A DNA stretch of 64,000 nt, from the NCBI GenBank assembly GCA_021778845.1, contig JAJYBU010000008.1, forward strand, positions 1 through 64,000, written 5' to 3'. The DNA is from Acidobacteriota bacterium (GTDB lineage Bacteria > Acidobacteriota > Terriglobia > Terriglobales > Acidobacteriaceae). Below the pieces are notes generated by a model. That model saw nothing but the letters and a program-made list of their open reading frames with translations. It did not search any database and was not told the DNA's origin. The translations under genes and the position numbers were made by a program. Within the stretch, counting starts at the first letter, position 1. Every line of letters begins with the position of its first letter. Shown here piece after piece: positions 38,214-48,887 of the stretch.

Positions 38214-40736
38214 ATGAAGATCACGACCATGCGTACCCGCAGCCGGAATTTCCCGTCTAATACCTTCATGAGCGCTTCGAACGGAAACTACCACTGGCTG
38301 GACGACGATGGCCCGGCTTTCGGCTCCCCCGGCCTCCCACCCCGTTGGACATCCAGCAAAAAAGATGCCGTTGGCACCGCCTATGCAGCCTCCACGCGCA
38401 TCTGGTTCACGGCCTCGCATGGCACGCTCAACGAGATCTACTACCCCACTATCGACCATCCCCAGACCCGCGACATGGAACTCCTCTTCACCGACGAGGA
38501 GACCTTCTTTCACGAAGAGAAGCGCGACATTGCGTACGACTTCAACTACATCGACGACAACGCGCTGGCCATTCGCGTCTCCGGCCACGACACCAGCGGC
38601 CGCTACAAGGTCACCAAGGAGTTCATCACCGACCCGCATCACGCCGTCGTCCTGATGAACGTCAAGATCACCGGCGACGAGGAGATCCTCTCGCGCCTGA
38701 AGTGCTACGCTCTGCTTGCTCCGCATCTCGATGGCGGCGGCGCCGGCAACTCCGCCCGCTCCATCGACATCGCCGGCGACCGCTGCGTCCTGGCCTGGAA
38801 GAACGAATTCTCTCTCGCGCTCGGTGCGGACTGTGGTTTTACCCGCTCCAGTTGCGGCTTCGTGGGCTCCAGCGACGGCTACTCCGACCTCTCCGAGCAC
38901 CTACGCATGACCTGGAACTTTGGCCAGGCGCTCAACGGCAACATCGCCATGATGGGCGAGATCGATGTCTCCCGGCAGCGCGAGTTCACCATCGCCATCG
39001 CTCTCGGCCGCGGCCACCACTCCGCCATCTCCAGCATGATGCAGTCGCTCTCCGTGCCGTACCTCAAGCACCGCGCGCGCTTCATCAACGAGTGGCACCG
39101 CGCCCTTCCGCCCACCGCTCTGGCGCAGTTCTCCACCGATGAGGGCAAGCTGATGCGCGCGTCCCACGCCGTCATCCTCGCCCACGAGGACAAGACCTAC
39201 CCCGGCGCCTTCATCGCCTCAGCGTCCATCCCCTGGGGCGCCTCCAAGTCCGACGACGACCTGGGCGGCTACCATCTCGTCTGGACCCGCGACATGGTCC
39301 AGTCCGCCACCGCTCTGCTTGCCTGCGGACGCATCGAGGCCGCCCGCGGAGCACTCGTCTACCTCGCCTGCACGCAGCATCCCGACGGCGGCTTCGCGCA
39401 GAACTTCTGGATCAACGGCGTTCCCTACTGGTCCGGCATTCAGCTTGACGAAGTGGCCTTCCCCATCATGCTCGCCTGGCGTCTGTGGAAGATCGAAGGC
39501 CTGGGCAACTTCGACGTCGTCCCGTTCGTCACCTCCGCCGCTGCCTTTCTGGTCCGCTACGCTCCCATCACGCAGCAGGAGCGCTGGGAGGAGAACGCGG
39601 GCTACAGCCCTTCCACCCTGGCCGCCGTCATCTCAGCTCTCATCTGCGCAGCGGACATCCTTCGCCACCACGGCTCCGAGGAGGTCGGCCTCTTCCTCGA
39701 AGAGTTCGCAGACTGGATCGAGATCCGCCTGGAGCGTTGGACCACGACCACCCGCGGTACGCTTCACCCCGACATCCCGCACCACTTCATCCGCGTCCGC
39801 CCGCCAGCCGTCGGCGAGTCCTTCCACAACGATCAGATCCCTCCGGGGATGATCAACATCCCCAACCGCGGTCCCGGCGAGCAGTGCGCCTACGAGGCCT
39901 GCGATATCGTCGACGCCGGCTTCCTCGAACTCGTCCGCTATGGCATCCGCAGAGTCGACGACCCGCTCATCGTCGACTCGCTCAAGGTCGTCGATCACGT
40001 CCTCAAGATCGACACGCCCTTCGGCCCCTGCTGGCGGCGCTACAACCACGATGGCTACGGCCAGCGCAAGGACGGCGGCCCGTACATGGGCTGGGGACAG
40101 GGCCGCGCCTGGCCCATTCTCACCGGCGAGCGCGCACACTACGAACTCGCCGCCGGCCGCGACATCAACACCCACATCACCGCCATGGAGCAGTTCAGCT
40201 CCGTCGGAGGCATGCTCCCCGAGCAGATCTGGGACCGGGAGGACCTGCCCTCAGAAGAGATGTACTTCGGCCGCTCCGCCGGCTCCGCCCAGCCCCTCGT
40301 CTGGGCTCACGCCGAGTACCTCAAACTCCTCCGCTCCGTAGGCGACGGCAAGGTCTTCGACCGCATCTCCGTCGTCCACGCACGCTATGTCTCAGACCGC
40401 GCGAAACACACCTTCCACCGTCATCTTGGCATCTACAAGATCGGCCGTCCCATCGTGGCCGTCGTGCAGGGCGGCACGCTGCGCATCGTGGACTCCAACC
40501 TCTTCAGCATCGTCTACTCCACCGACAACTGGGCCACCAAGATCGACCGCGAAGCCCACTCCCTCGGCCGCGTCGGCTGCTTCATCGATATTCCCATCGC
40601 CGCCGACCAGACCGGCAGCATCGTCTTCACCCTGCACTGGACCGAGCAGAACCGCTGGCTGGGGCACAACTGCGAAGTCGCCATCGCCGCCGAATCTCCC
40701 TCCCAGGGCACCGAGGCCGACCGCCCAAGAAGCTAA
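38214..40736 (+). CDS. Glycoside hydrolase family 15 protein (glucoamylase or glucodextranase)
   Basis: 840 aa. N-terminal beta-sandwich (residues about 30-290), then an (alpha/alpha)6 barrel. The general acid is probably the Glu of [10 protein letters not shown] (about residue 459), and the general base the Glu of MLPEQIWD (about 669); HLVWTRDM lies at the start of the barrel. The last about 130 residues resemble the Ig-like C-terminal domain of glucodextranases. No signal peptide is evident, so it may act inside the cell on glycogen or malto-oligosaccharides. The start could also be the second or third ATG (38229 or 38268). A long hairpin follows. Confidence 0.87.
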   Translation: MKITTMRTRSRNFPSNTFMSASNGNYHWLDDDGPAFGSPGLPPRWTSSKKDAVGTAYAASTRIWFTASHGTLNEIYYPTIDHPQTRDMELLFTDEETFFHEEKRDIAYDFNYIDDNALAIRVSGHDTSGRYKVTKEFITDPHHAVVLMNVKITGDEEILSRLKCYALLAPHLDGGGAGNSARSIDIAGDRCVLAWKNEFSLALGADCGFTRSSCGFVGSSDGYSDLSEHLRMTWNFGQALNGNIAMMGEIDVSRQREFTIAIALGRGHHSAISSMMQSLSVPYLKHRARFINEWHRALPPTALAQFSTDEGKLMRASHAVILAHEDKTYPGAFIASASIPWGASKSDDDLGGYHLVWTRDMVQSATALLACGRIEAARGALVYLACTQHPDGGFAQNFWINGVPYWSGIQLDEVAFPIMLAWRLWKIEGLGNFDVVPFVTSAAAFLVRYAPITQQERWEENAGYSPSTLAAVISALICAADILRHHGSEEVGLFLEEFADWIEIRLERWTTTTRGTLHPDIPHHFIRVRPPAVGESFHNDQIPPGMINIPNRGPGEQCAYEACDIVDAGFLELVRYGIRRVDDPLIVDSLKVVDHVLKIDTPFGPCWRRYNHDGYGQRKDGGPYMGWGQGRAWPILTGERAHYELAAGRDINTHITAMEQFSSVGGMLPEQIWDREDLPSEEMYFGRSAGSAQPLVWAHAEYLKLLRSVGDGKVFDRISVVHARYVSDRAKHTFHRHLGIYKIGRPIVAVVQGGTLRIVDSNLFSIVYSTDNWATKIDREAHSLGRVGCFIDIPIAADQTGSIVFTLHWTEQNRWLGHNCEVAIAAESPSQGTEADRPRS

Positions 40737-40743
40737 ATCTACA

Positions 40744-40789
40744 AAAGTTATCGAGATATAGGGAAAACGTCCTATATCTCGATAACTTT
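40744..40789. terminator. AT-rich perfect hairpin after the GH15 gene
   Basis: AAAGTTATCGAGATATAGG (40744-40762) pairs with 40771-40789 over 19 bp, loop of 8. The element is much more AT-rich than its surroundings and lacks a T-tail outside the stem; it is probably a terminator but could also be an operator for the ABC-F gene. Confidence 0.65.
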
Positions 40790-40899
40790 CTATAGCTCCA
40801 TTGTTTGACGGCTTTCTCCGTCGCCACCACGGTCCGAGGCAAGCACGAACGCACGCCTTTGCCTCTTCTGTTCGACATCTCCGTGAGAAAATAGTAACA

Positions 40900-42537
40900 A
40901 TGATCTCTGTCTCTAATGTCACGATGCGCTATGGCGCGAAGCTGCTCTTTGAAGACGTCTCGGTGACGTTCACGGCTGGCCGCCGCTACGGCCTCACCGG
41001 CCCCAACGGCGCCGGCAAGTCCACCTTTATGAAGGTTTTAACCGGCGAGATCGACGCCCAGAAGGGCACCGTCGTCCGCCCCCGCAAGATCGGCGTCCTC
41101 AAGCAGGACCAGTACGAGTTCGACGCCTACCGCGTGGTCGACACCGTCATCATGGGCAACAAGGCCCTGTGGGCGGCCATGGAGGAGCGCGAACTCATCT
41201 ACGCCAAGCCCGAGATGACCGACGCCGACGGCTCCCGGCTGGGCGAGCTCGAAGGCATCGTCGGCGACGAGGACGGCTACGAGGCCGAGGCCAACGCCGC
41301 CGTCCTGCTCCAGGGCCTCGACATCCCCGACGAGCTCCACGAGCGCAAGATGTCCGAGATCCAGGGCGGCCAGAAGGTCCGCGTCCTGCTCGCGCAGGCG
41401 CTCTTCGGCAACCCCCAGGCCCTGCTCCTCGACGAGCCCACCAACTACCTCGATCTCGAATCGATCCACTGGCTGCAGGACTTCCTGAACCGCTACAACG
41501 GCACCGTCATCACCATCTCGCACGATCGCCACTTCCTCAACAACGTCTGCACTCACACCGCCGACATCGACTACGAGACGATCATCACCTACAACGGCGG
41601 CTACGACGACATGGTTCTGCAGAAGACCAGCGTCCGTACCCGCATTGAGAGCCAGAACGAGCAGCGCGAGAAGAAGATTGCGCAGCTCAACGACTTCATC
41701 GCCCGCTTCTCCGCCGGCACGCGGAGCTCGCAGGTGAACTCGCGCAAGAAGGAAGTCGAGCGCCTCGCGACCAGCGAACTCGCCCGCTCCAACATTGCGC
41801 GCCCTTACATCGCCTTCAAGATGGAGCGCCCCTCCGGCAAGACCGTCCTCGAGTTCGAGGGCGTCAACAAGAGCTACACACAGCTCGACGGCAAGACCGA
41901 GCACGTCATCAACAACTTCTCCGCCATAGTCAACCGCGGCGAGAAGGTTGTCCTGATCGGCCGCAACGGCCAGGGCAAGACGACCCTGCTCAAGGCGCTG
42001 CTGGCCAACGCCCCCGGCATCGAGGAGAAGGACGTCTCCATCGACTCAGGTGTTGTGAAATGGGGTCACGAGGTTTCCATCGGCTACTTCGCGCAGGACC
42101 ACAAGGGCTCCATCCAGCTCGGTATGACCGCGCAGGACTGGCTGCACCAGTACGATCCGAAGGCCGTCAAGGAAGACATTCGCGGCATCCTCGGCCAGAT
42201 GCTCTTCAAGGGCGAAGAGGGCCTCAAGAAGACTGACGCGCTCTCCGGCGGCGAGGCAGCGCGCCTGCTCTTCTGCAAGATCATGCTGCTCAAGCCCAAC
42301 GTCCTGGTGCTCGACGAACCCACCAACCACCTCGACCTCGAGAGCATCAACGCGCTCAACCAGGCCATCCAGAAGTACGAAGGAACGGTCTTCCTCGTCA
42401 CCCATGATCAGGACCTCATCGAAGAGGCGGGTACGCGCATCTGGCACTTCGAAGGCGGCCCCAACGACTTCCACATCACCGACCACAAGGGCCCCTACGA
42501 GGAATATCAGCAGCAACTGGCCATGACGGCAAAGTAG
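40900..42537 (+). CDS. ABC-F family ATPase, YbiT/EttA-like
   Basis: 545 aa with two ABC nucleotide-binding domains and no membrane part. Walker A motifs are GPNGAGKST and GRNGQGKTT; signature segments are IQGGQKVRV and LSGGEAARL, each followed by LLDEPTNYLDLESI or VLDEPTNHLDLESI. The linker between domains (REKKIAQLNDFIARFSAGTRSSQVNSRKK) contacts tRNA and ribosome in known ABC-F proteins. It probably rescues stalled ribosomes; some members confer antibiotic tolerance. The start at 40900 begins the first strand properly. No good Shine-Dalgarno site. Confidence 0.9.
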   Translation: MISVSNVTMRYGAKLLFEDVSVTFTAGRRYGLTGPNGAGKSTFMKVLTGEIDAQKGTVVRPRKIGVLKQDQYEFDAYRVVDTVIMGNKALWAAMEERELIYAKPEMTDADGSRLGELEGIVGDEDGYEAEANAAVLLQGLDIPDELHERKMSEIQGGQKVRVLLAQALFGNPQALLLDEPTNYLDLESIHWLQDFLNRYNGTVITISHDRHFLNNVCTHTADIDYETIITYNGGYDDMVLQKTSVRTRIESQNEQREKKIAQLNDFIARFSAGTRSSQVNSRKKEVERLATSELARSNIARPYIAFKMERPSGKTVLEFEGVNKSYTQLDGKTEHVINNFSAIVNRGEKVVLIGRNGQGKTTLLKALLANAPGIEEKDVSIDSGVVKWGHEVSIGYFAQDHKGSIQLGMTAQDWLHQYDPKAVKEDIRGILGQMLFKGEEGLKKTDALSGGEAARLLFCKIMLLKPNVLVLDEPTNHLDLESINALNQAIQKYEGTVFLVTHDQDLIEEAGTRIWHFEGGPNDFHITDHKGPYEEYQQQLAMTAK

Positions 42538-42561
42538 CCACGCGAAGATTACAATCGTCGC

Positions 42562-42960
42562 ATGGACACTGGCCCGAAGCTCGCAGCACAGAAGAACGTT
42601 CTTGGTCAGCCGCTGGAGACCTGCGGCAGCGACCCCGTCACTGGCTTCTACCGCGACGGCTGCTGCAACACCGGCCCAGACGATCTGGGCACGCACACCG
42701 TCTGCTGCATCGTCACAGCGGATTTTCTCGCCGCCTCCGCGGAGCTTGGCAACGACCTCTCCACACCGCTGCCGCAGTATGGCTTTCCCGGCCTCCGGCC
42801 CGGCGACCGCTGGTGCGTCTGCGCCGCGCGCTGGCTACAGGTGCAGCGCGCCGGCCACGCCTGCCCGGTCGTCCTTGAGGCCACCCACGAGGCCACGCTC
42901 GACATCATTCCCTTCGAGATCCTGCTCCAGTTCGCCGTCATCCCCAAGACGCTGCACTAG
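42562..42960 (+). CDS. DUF2237 family protein
   Basis: 132-aa conserved protein with the family pattern NVLGQPLETCGSDPVTGFYR, DGCCNTGPDDLGTHTVC, FPGLRPGDRWCVCAARW and LEATHEATLDIIP. Many conserved cysteines (GCC, TVCC, WCVC) suggest a metal site or a structural role. The function is unknown. It begins 24 bases after the ABC-F stop and is probably co-transcribed. Confidence 0.85.
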   Translation: MDTGPKLAAQKNVLGQPLETCGSDPVTGFYRDGCCNTGPDDLGTHTVCCIVTADFLAASAELGNDLSTPLPQYGFPGLRPGDRWCVCAARWLQVQRAGHACPVVLEATHEATLDIIPFEILLQFAVIPKTLH

Positions 42961-43029
42961 CCGTTTTCGACTTCGCTAGCCGTTTTTGCGTAGAGGCATA
43001 GGAACCGCGCACCTCGCAGCATTCGCTTC

Positions 43030-43080
43030 TTGGATAGGCAGGGCTTTAGCTCCCGGGACTTTCTCCTTCCGGCGTCGGCC
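43030..43080. repeat. Short dispersed-repeat remnant
   Basis: GGCAGGGCTTTAGCTCCCGG in this gap resembles the GCTAAAGCC type motif also seen at about 51870. Weak evidence; only partial similarity. Confidence 0.35.
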
Positions 43081-44298
43081 CTATGCCTGCTGGCCGTTGA
43101 GGACCTGCTTGGCGTCCGACAGCGTGACCTTCACATTCATCCGCTGCTGTCCGCGATAGATCGTGAGCACCACCGTATCGCCCGCATGGTGCGCATTCAG
43201 CGCGTTCGACAGATCCTGCGGCGTCGTAATCTCCTGCCCATCGCAACCCACAATCAGGTCGCCGCCGAGCATCACCTGGGTGTTGCCCTTGTAGGCCAGT
43301 TGGTTGCCGCCGAGCAGCCCCGCACGCGCCGCAGCGCCGCCCGGCAGCACGCGCTCAATCAGGATGCCGTAGTCGGCAGGCAGGCCGATCTGCGCCGCCT
43401 CATCCGGCCCAATCGGCAGCGTCACGATGTCCAGCGACGGCCGCCGCGTGTGCCCATAGCGCATGAAGTCTTCCAGCACCGCCTTCGCCGTCGAGATGGG
43501 AATCGCAAACCCAATGCCCGCCGACTGGTCCGCTCCTCCGTTCGGGTTCGACGCAATCACCGTCGTAATCCCAATCACGTTTCCGTGCGAGTCCAGCAGC
43601 GGACCGCCGGAGTTGCCCGGGTTCACCGACGCGTCCGTCTGGATCGCGTCCTCAATGCGATTGCCCGACGGCAACTGCACCGATCGAATGGCCGAGATGA
43701 TGCCCCGCGTCATCGTCCCTGAAAATCCAAACGGGTTGCCGATGGCATACACCAGTTGCCCCACCATAAGGTGGGTTGAGTCCGCCAGCGTCGCCGGCTG
43801 CAGGTCCTGCGCCCCATGAATCTGCAGCAGCGCCAGGTCATGAATATGATCCACGCCCAACACCGTGGCCTTGAATTTCTTCTTGTTCCACAGCGTCACT
43901 TCAACGGTCTGCGCATTGTCGACGACATGGTTGTTGGTCAGGATATGCCCCTGGTTATCGACGATGAAGCCCGAGCCCTGGCCCTGCTGCGGCACCGGCT
44001 GCAGGAAGAAATCGCAGCACACCACCTCGGTGCTCGTAATGTTCACCACCGACGGCAGCGCCTTCTTGTAGACCGCAATATTCTGCTGCTCTTCGGCGTC
44101 GAACTCGGGCGCGGCGTGCGCTTCGGTCAACGAGAAATTGCCCAGCGGGCCGCTGCTGTTTGAGGTCGTGCCGCCGTCCATGCTGGCTGGTGAGCGGTGC
44201 ACCAGCCCGGCCAGCGCGCCGGAGGGAACCCAGCGCGTAGAGAGGAAATAAAACCCGCACAGGATCACGAGAACCAGAATCACGGGACGCAGTTTCAT
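43081..44298 (-). CDS. Periplasmic trypsin-like serine protease with PDZ domain (HtrA/DegS-like)
   Basis: 405 aa. An N-terminal membrane anchor (LVILVLVILCGFYFLS) is followed by an S1C protease: His in LTNNHVVDNA, Asp in HDLALLQI and Ser in NPGNSGGPL. A single PDZ domain (about residues 300-400; LGGDLIVGCDGQEITTPQDL) completes it. One PDZ domain and an N-terminal anchor resemble DegS/HtrA stress proteases. Roles include degrading misfolded envelope proteins or regulating stress signalling. Starts at an ATG; the first 65 residues before the protease are low-complexity. Confidence 0.9.
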   Translation of the reverse strand: MKLRPVILVLVILCGFYFLSTRWVPSGALAGLVHRSPASMDGGTTSNSSGPLGNFSLTEAHAAPEFDAEEQQNIAVYKKALPSVVNITSTEVVCCDFFLQPVPQQGQGSGFIVDNQGHILTNNHVVDNAQTVEVTLWNKKKFKATVLGVDHIHDLALLQIHGAQDLQPATLADSTHLMVGQLVYAIGNPFGFSGTMTRGIISAIRSVQLPSGNRIEDAIQTDASVNPGNSGGPLLDSHGNVIGITTVIASNPNGGADQSAGIGFAIPISTAKAVLEDFMRYGHTRRPSLDIVTLPIGPDEAAQIGLPADYGILIERVLPGGAAARAGLLGGNQLAYKGNTQVMLGGDLIVGCDGQEITTPQDLSNALNAHHAGDTVVLTIYRGQQRMNVKVTLSDAKQVLNGQQA

Positions 44299-44385
44299 CG
44301 ATCAGCAACCTTCGTAGCGCAGAAGCGCCTCAATCATTATTTTAGACGCGCCCACCCTCGCACTTCGATGCACAAACCCGCTTGT

Positions 44386-45519
44386 TCAACCCTGTGTCCG
44401 GCTCTCCATCTCCAGGAGCTGGCGTTTGCGCTCGAGTCCCCAGCGATAGCCGGCCAGCCGCCCCTCCGATCCCACCACACGGTGGCATGGAACCACGACC
44501 GCCAGCAGATTCGACCCACAGGCAGTCCCCACCGCGCGCACAGCCTTCGGCGAACCCACAGCCTCAGCGATCTGCGCATAGGTTCGCGTCTCGCCGCGAG
44601 GAATCTCCAGCAGAGCCCGCCACACGCGCTGCTGAAACGCCGTAGCACGGACCTGGAACGGAAGCGTTGCGGCAGTGGGATGCTCTGTGAGCCGCGAGAG
44701 CACGAAGCGCACAGCCTCCGTTAACTCCGCATCAGGTCCAGAGGCGTCTGCGTTGGCAGCGCGCAGCACAGCCTGCGGAAAGCGCTCGCGCAACTCGATC
44801 GCAGCCTCCGCATCGGAGTCCGCAAACAGCACGGCGCACAGTCCGCGCGCGGTCGTGGCGACCAGCAGCCGCCCCAGCGGCGAGCCGGCCATCGCATAGT
44901 GGATCGTCTCCCCCGCGCCGCCCGCCTTCATCGCCGTCGGCGTCATCCCCAGCGTCTGGTCGACGCCCTCATACAGCCGCGACGAAGACCCGAATCCGGC
45001 CTCATACACCGCGTCCGTGATCGAGAGCTTCGGCCTGCGCACCTTCTCGCGGAAGCGGTCCTTGCGTTGCTCGCGGGCAAAATCTCCGGGAGTCACGCCG
45101 AGCACGCGCTTGAACCCGCGTTGCAGCGCGAACTTGCCCAGCCCGGACGCAGTTGCAAGGTCGTCCAGCTTCGTCCGCTCGCCCGCATGCGCGGTCAGAA
45201 ATTCGGCAGCTCGTCCGATGGCCTCGGCCTGCGGATCAGCCCGTGGTGCAACGCGGTCGGGTTCGCAGCGCAGGCACGCGCGGAAGCCCGCCGCCTCGGC
45301 CAGCGCAGGCGTCGGGAAGAAGCTGACGTTCTTGCGCTCGGGCCGTCGGCTCGGACAGCCCGGCCGGCAATACACACCGGTAGACTTCACCGCATACACA
45401 AACTGCCCGTCCGCCGACGCGTCACGCGCCAGCACCTGCTGCCAGGCCCGCCCTGCAAACACCGACGGAGTGGTCCTGCTGTCTGTCGTGCCACCAGAAG
45501 TGTGCTTTGGTTTCGCCAT
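44386..45519 (-). CDS. ada: Bifunctional transcriptional regulator / O6-methylguanine-DNA methyltransferase Ada
   Basis: 377 aa. The N-terminal Ada zinc domain has its cysteines in VYCRPGCPSRRPERKNV and RACLRCEPD, where Cys accepts methyl from phosphotriesters and converts Ada into an activator. An AraC-type HTH follows (TKLDDLATASGLGKFALQRGFKRVLG), then the methyltransferase with active site VPCHRVVGSEG. The ATG at 45519 has AGGAA upstream and begins the zinc domain; the open frame extends further without signals. It repairs alkylation damage and induces its own expression. Confidence 0.93.
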   Translation of the reverse strand: MAKPKHTSGGTTDSRTTPSVFAGRAWQQVLARDASADGQFVYAVKSTGVYCRPGCPSRRPERKNVSFFPTPALAEAAGFRACLRCEPDRVAPRADPQAEAIGRAAEFLTAHAGERTKLDDLATASGLGKFALQRGFKRVLGVTPGDFAREQRKDRFREKVRRPKLSITDAVYEAGFGSSSRLYEGVDQTLGMTPTAMKAGGAGETIHYAMAGSPLGRLLVATTARGLCAVLFADSDAEAAIELRERFPQAVLRAANADASGPDAELTEAVRFVLSRLTEHPTAATLPFQVRATAFQQRVWRALLEIPRGETRTYAQIAEAVGSPKAVRAVGTACGSNLLAVVVPCHRVVGSEGRLAGYRWGLERKRQLLEMESRTQG

Positions 45520-45703
45520 GCGCTCGGTTCCTGCGAGGTTAAGACTTGTAATCGCCATAACCAGTATCCTGCATCCCGCCAGCGCGTGCCGCACTCCGCC
45601 GATTGCGCCCGAAGTCGGCCCCGCACCCACCCCCGTTAAATCAAACGCGCGCTCGACGAGTACCACCATCGAGCGCGCGCCTTCACTGGCCGAAGCCTGC
45701 TTG

Positions 45704-47104
45704 CTACATGTTCTCAATCATCCGAGTCGCAAACTCACTCGTCTTCACCTTCGTCGCACCCGGCATCTGGCGCTCGAAGTCATACGTCACATACTTCTGT
45801 GCAATGGTCTTCTCCATCGACGACTCAATCATCCGCGCAACTTCCTTCCATCCCAGGAAGTCGAACAGCATCACGCCCGACAGAATCACCGAGCCCGGAT
45901 TGATCACATCCAGGTCCGCATACTTCGGAGCCGTGCCATGCGTCGCTTCGAACACCGCATACCCGTCGCCGACGTTCGCTCCCGGAGCAATCCCGAGTCC
46001 GCCCACCTGCGCAGCCGCTGCATCCGAGATGTAGTCGCCGTTCAGGTTCGTCGTCGCCAGCACGCTGTAGTCCGCCGGACGCGTCACAATCTGCTGGAAG
46101 ATCGAATCCGCAATGCGGTCGTTCACCAGCACCTTCTTCTTCCACTGCCCGTTGCCATGCGACGTACCGATGTTGGCAATCGTGTCCTTCACCTCTTTCA
46201 CCACAGAGTCCTGGAACGCCTGCGATCCGAAGCTCAGGCCCGGCTCAATCATCTCTGCGTTCTGCTCGGCGGTCAGGTTCGGGTTGGCCTCCAGGTTGCC
46301 CAGAATCCAGCTCTCGCGCTCGGTCACCGTCTCATTGCGGAACTCCTGCACCGCAACCTCGTAGCCCCACTCGCGGAACGCTCCCTCGGTGAACTTCTGG
46401 ATGTTCCCCTTGTGCACGAGCGTCACCGTCTTGCGGCCTACCTCCAGCGCAAACTTGATCGCCGCGCGCACCAGCCGCTTCGAGCACGTCACCGAGATCG
46501 GCTTGATCCCAATGCCCGAGTCCTGACGGATCTTCTTCTTCGTTCCCTTCAGCATCTCGTCATTCAGGAACGTGATGATCTTCGCCGCCTCCGGCGTTCC
46601 CTCCTGGAACTCGATGCCGGCATAGATGTCCTCCGTGTTCTCGCGGAAGAGCACAATGTTCATCAGCTCCGGATGCTTCACCGGGCTCGGCACGCCGGCA
46701 TAGTACTTCACCGGGCGGATGCACTGATACAGGTCCATCAACTGCCGCAACGCCACGTTCAGCGAGCGGATGCCGCCGCCAATCGGCGTCGTCAGCGGCC
46801 CCTTGATCGACACGCGGAAGTCCACCGTCGCCTTCACGGTATCGTCCGGCAGCCAGTTCTTGGTCTGCGCAAACGCCTTCTCGCCCGCCAGCACCTCATA
46901 CCACTTCACCGAGCGCTTGCCGCCATAGGCCTTCGCCACCGCCGCGTCAAACACCCGCTGCGATGCCTTCCAGATGTCGCGCCCTGTTCCGTCGCCTTCA
47001 ATGAAGGGAATGATCGGGTGGTCTGGCACCGTGTACGTGCCGTTGCTGTATTCAATGGGCTGGCCGTCTGCCGGCACTGGAATTCCGTTGTAACTCGTCT
47101 GCAT
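45704..47104 (-). CDS. icd: NADP-dependent isocitrate dehydrogenase
   Basis: 466-aa TCA-cycle enzyme converting isocitrate to 2-oxoglutarate. Substrate loop [13 protein letters not shown] contains the regulatory serine; [17 protein letters not shown] and [14 protein letters not shown]-type segments fit the family. The length and the insertion around residues 250-320 are those of longer bacterial NADP enzymes (about 440-470 aa). Start ATG with M-Q-T-S. The gene runs towards ada and is separated from it by 184 bp. Good identification. Confidence 0.95.
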   Translation of the reverse strand: MQTSYNGIPVPADGQPIEYSNGTYTVPDHPIIPFIEGDGTGRDIWKASQRVFDAAVAKAYGGKRSVKWYEVLAGEKAFAQTKNWLPDDTVKATVDFRVSIKGPLTTPIGGGIRSLNVALRQLMDLYQCIRPVKYYAGVPSPVKHPELMNIVLFRENTEDIYAGIEFQEGTPEAAKIITFLNDEMLKGTKKKIRQDSGIGIKPISVTCSKRLVRAAIKFALEVGRKTVTLVHKGNIQKFTEGAFREWGYEVAVQEFRNETVTERESWILGNLEANPNLTAEQNAEMIEPGLSFGSQAFQDSVVKEVKDTIANIGTSHGNGQWKKKVLVNDRIADSIFQQIVTRPADYSVLATTNLNGDYISDAAAAQVGGLGIAPGANVGDGYAVFEATHGTAPKYADLDVINPGSVILSGVMLFDFLGWKEVARMIESSMEKTIAQKYVTYDFERQMPGATKVKTSEFATRMIENM

Positions 47105-47417
47105 AATAAGTATTGACTCCAGAGATTAACGATCGAGATCAGTGGCCCGCAGCTCGATGTCTCCTTCGGCGCGTTCCAACATCCGCAACTATCCTACTAC
47201 TGCCACACTTCAGTTATCGAACATCCTGTGCGATAAGCGGGCCTCCAGATGTCGCTTACCATCGCACCGCCAAACTCCTCATCCGTCCCGCCCCATCCCC
47301 TCCCGCCTCATCCACCCGCTTTCTGCTCCGCCCCCTTGCCGATCAGACAAACGATTGTCTACAATGATCCGCACTCGCACTTCGCCGTTCCTCTCGCCCC
47401 GCCAGGAGATCTCGCCC
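47105..47417. other. Divergent intergenic region between icd and the GH30 gene
   Basis: 313 bp without a convincing gene. It holds a promoter for the GH30 gene at 47336-47365 and presumably that of icd; no repeat or terminator seen. Confidence 0.6.
47336..47365 (+). promoter_or_regulatory. Promoter with embedded operator for the GH30 gene
   Basis: TTGCCG (47336-47341) and TACAAT (47360-47365) are separated by 18 bp. The spacer ends in the inverted repeat AGACAA-ACGA-TTGTCT (47345-47360), whose last base is the first base of the -10 box. A repressor binding here would block the polymerase, as expected for a carbohydrate gene. Confidence 0.5.
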
Positions 47418-48824
47418 ATGAACGTTCGCTTCATCCTTCCTCTGATCCTTGCCTCCAGCGCCTTCTCCGCTCCAGCCCAGACTCCCGCCCCGCACAACGT
47501 CTCTCTCTACCTCACCACCGCCGACCGCTCCGCCCTCCTCCAGCTCCAGGCGCCCATCCCCTTCGCCGCCTCGCCCTCCACGGCCACACAGACCATCGAC
47601 GTCAACGCCGCCAAAACCTACCAGACCATCGACGGCTTCGGCTTTGCGCTCACCGGCGGCAGCGCCCAGCTCCTCATGCACATGGACCCCGACCGGCGCG
47701 ACGCCCTGCTCCACGAGCTCTTCACCCGCACCGGCGACGGCATCGGCGTCAGCTACCTCCGCCTCACCATCGGCTCCTCGGACATGAACGCCAGCGTCTA
47801 CTCCTACGACGACCTCGCCCCCGGCCAGACCGACGTCCCCATGGCCCACTTCTCGCTCGCACCCGACCAGGCCAACGTCATCCCCGTCATGAAGCAGATC
47901 CTCGCCATCGACCCCACAATCAAAACCCTCGCTTCCCCCTGGTCCGCGCCGCTCTGGATGAAGACCAACGATGCAGCCCAGGGCGGCGTCCTTCTGCCCA
48001 GGTACTTCCCCGCCTACGCCACCTACCTCACCAAATACGTGCAGGGAATGAAGGCCGAAGGCATCCCCATCGACACCCTCACCATTCAGAACGAGCCGCT
48101 CAACGAAAAGAACACCCCCAGCATGCTCATGCTGGCCGAAGAGCAGGACGTCTTCATCAAGCACGACCTCGGCCCCGACTTCCGCAAGGCCGGCATCCAC
48201 ACCGGCATCGTCCTCTACGACCACAACCTCGACCACCCCCTCTATCCGCTCTCCATCCTCCGCGACCCCGCTGCCGCCCAATACGTCGCCGGCTCCGGCT
48301 TCCACCTCTACGGCGGCACTGTCGACGCCATGACCGAAGTCCACAACGCCTTCCCCAGCAAAAACATCTACTTCACCGAGCAGTCCATCACGCAGTCCGA
48401 CAACGACGCTCCGCTCCACATCACCCAGGCCGTCGCCGACGTCATTGTCGGCGTCAGCCGCAACTGGAGCAAAAACATTCTCCTCTGGAACCTCGCCGCC
48501 GACCCCAACAACGGACCTCACACCAACAACGGCGGCTGCGGCAGTTGCTCCGGAGCAATCACCATCGACGGCAACCACGTCCGCCGCAACGTCGCCTATT
48601 ACACCCTCGCCGTCGTCTCCAAATTCGTTCCGCCCAACTCCGTCCGCATCGACTCCAACGACCTCGACACCCTCCCCAACGTAGCCTTCCGCACTCCCAC
48701 CGGCCAGCACGTCCTCGTCGTATCCAACGTCACCGCCACCGCCCAATCCTTCGACGTCCGCGCCGGCGCCCGGCACTTCTCCACCTCTCTCAACGCAGGC
48801 AGCGTAGGCACCTACGTCTGGTAG
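47418..48824 (+). CDS. Glycoside hydrolase family 30 protein (glucosylceramidase-like), secreted
   Basis: 468 aa. Signal peptide (LPLILASSAFSAPAQ). A (beta/alpha)8 barrel starts at QTIDGFGFALTGGSAQLLMHM. The acid/base Glu is in LTIQNEPLNE and the nucleophile Glu in IYFTEQSITQ; SPWSAPLWMK is also typical. A C-terminal beta domain (residues about 400-468) completes the GH30 fold. Family activities include glucosylceramidase, beta-1,6-glucanase and xylanase, and cannot be separated here. AGGAG precedes the ATG; an operator-bearing promoter lies upstream. Confidence 0.85.
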   Translation: MNVRFILPLILASSAFSAPAQTPAPHNVSLYLTTADRSALLQLQAPIPFAASPSTATQTIDVNAAKTYQTIDGFGFALTGGSAQLLMHMDPDRRDALLHELFTRTGDGIGVSYLRLTIGSSDMNASVYSYDDLAPGQTDVPMAHFSLAPDQANVIPVMKQILAIDPTIKTLASPWSAPLWMKTNDAAQGGVLLPRYFPAYATYLTKYVQGMKAEGIPIDTLTIQNEPLNEKNTPSMLMLAEEQDVFIKHDLGPDFRKAGIHTGIVLYDHNLDHPLYPLSILRDPAAAQYVAGSGFHLYGGTVDAMTEVHNAFPSKNIYFTEQSITQSDNDAPLHITQAVADVIVGVSRNWSKNILLWNLAADPNNGPHTNNGGCGSCSGAITIDGNHVRRNVAYYTLAVVSKFVPPNSVRIDSNDLDTLPNVAFRTPTGQHVLVVSNVTATAQSFDVRAGARHFSTSLNAGSVGTYVW

Positions 48825-48887
48825 CCGCCTACGCTGTCTGGTAATCGCACACAACCCATTGGCTCCGTCATCTAAACTAATTCGGCT

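Noticed and set aside
37476-38900. Very long N-terminal extension of the superoxide dismutase
   Set aside because: The frame is open upstream but overlaps the GH15 gene; a GTG with AGGAG at 38087 gives the normal SOD length.
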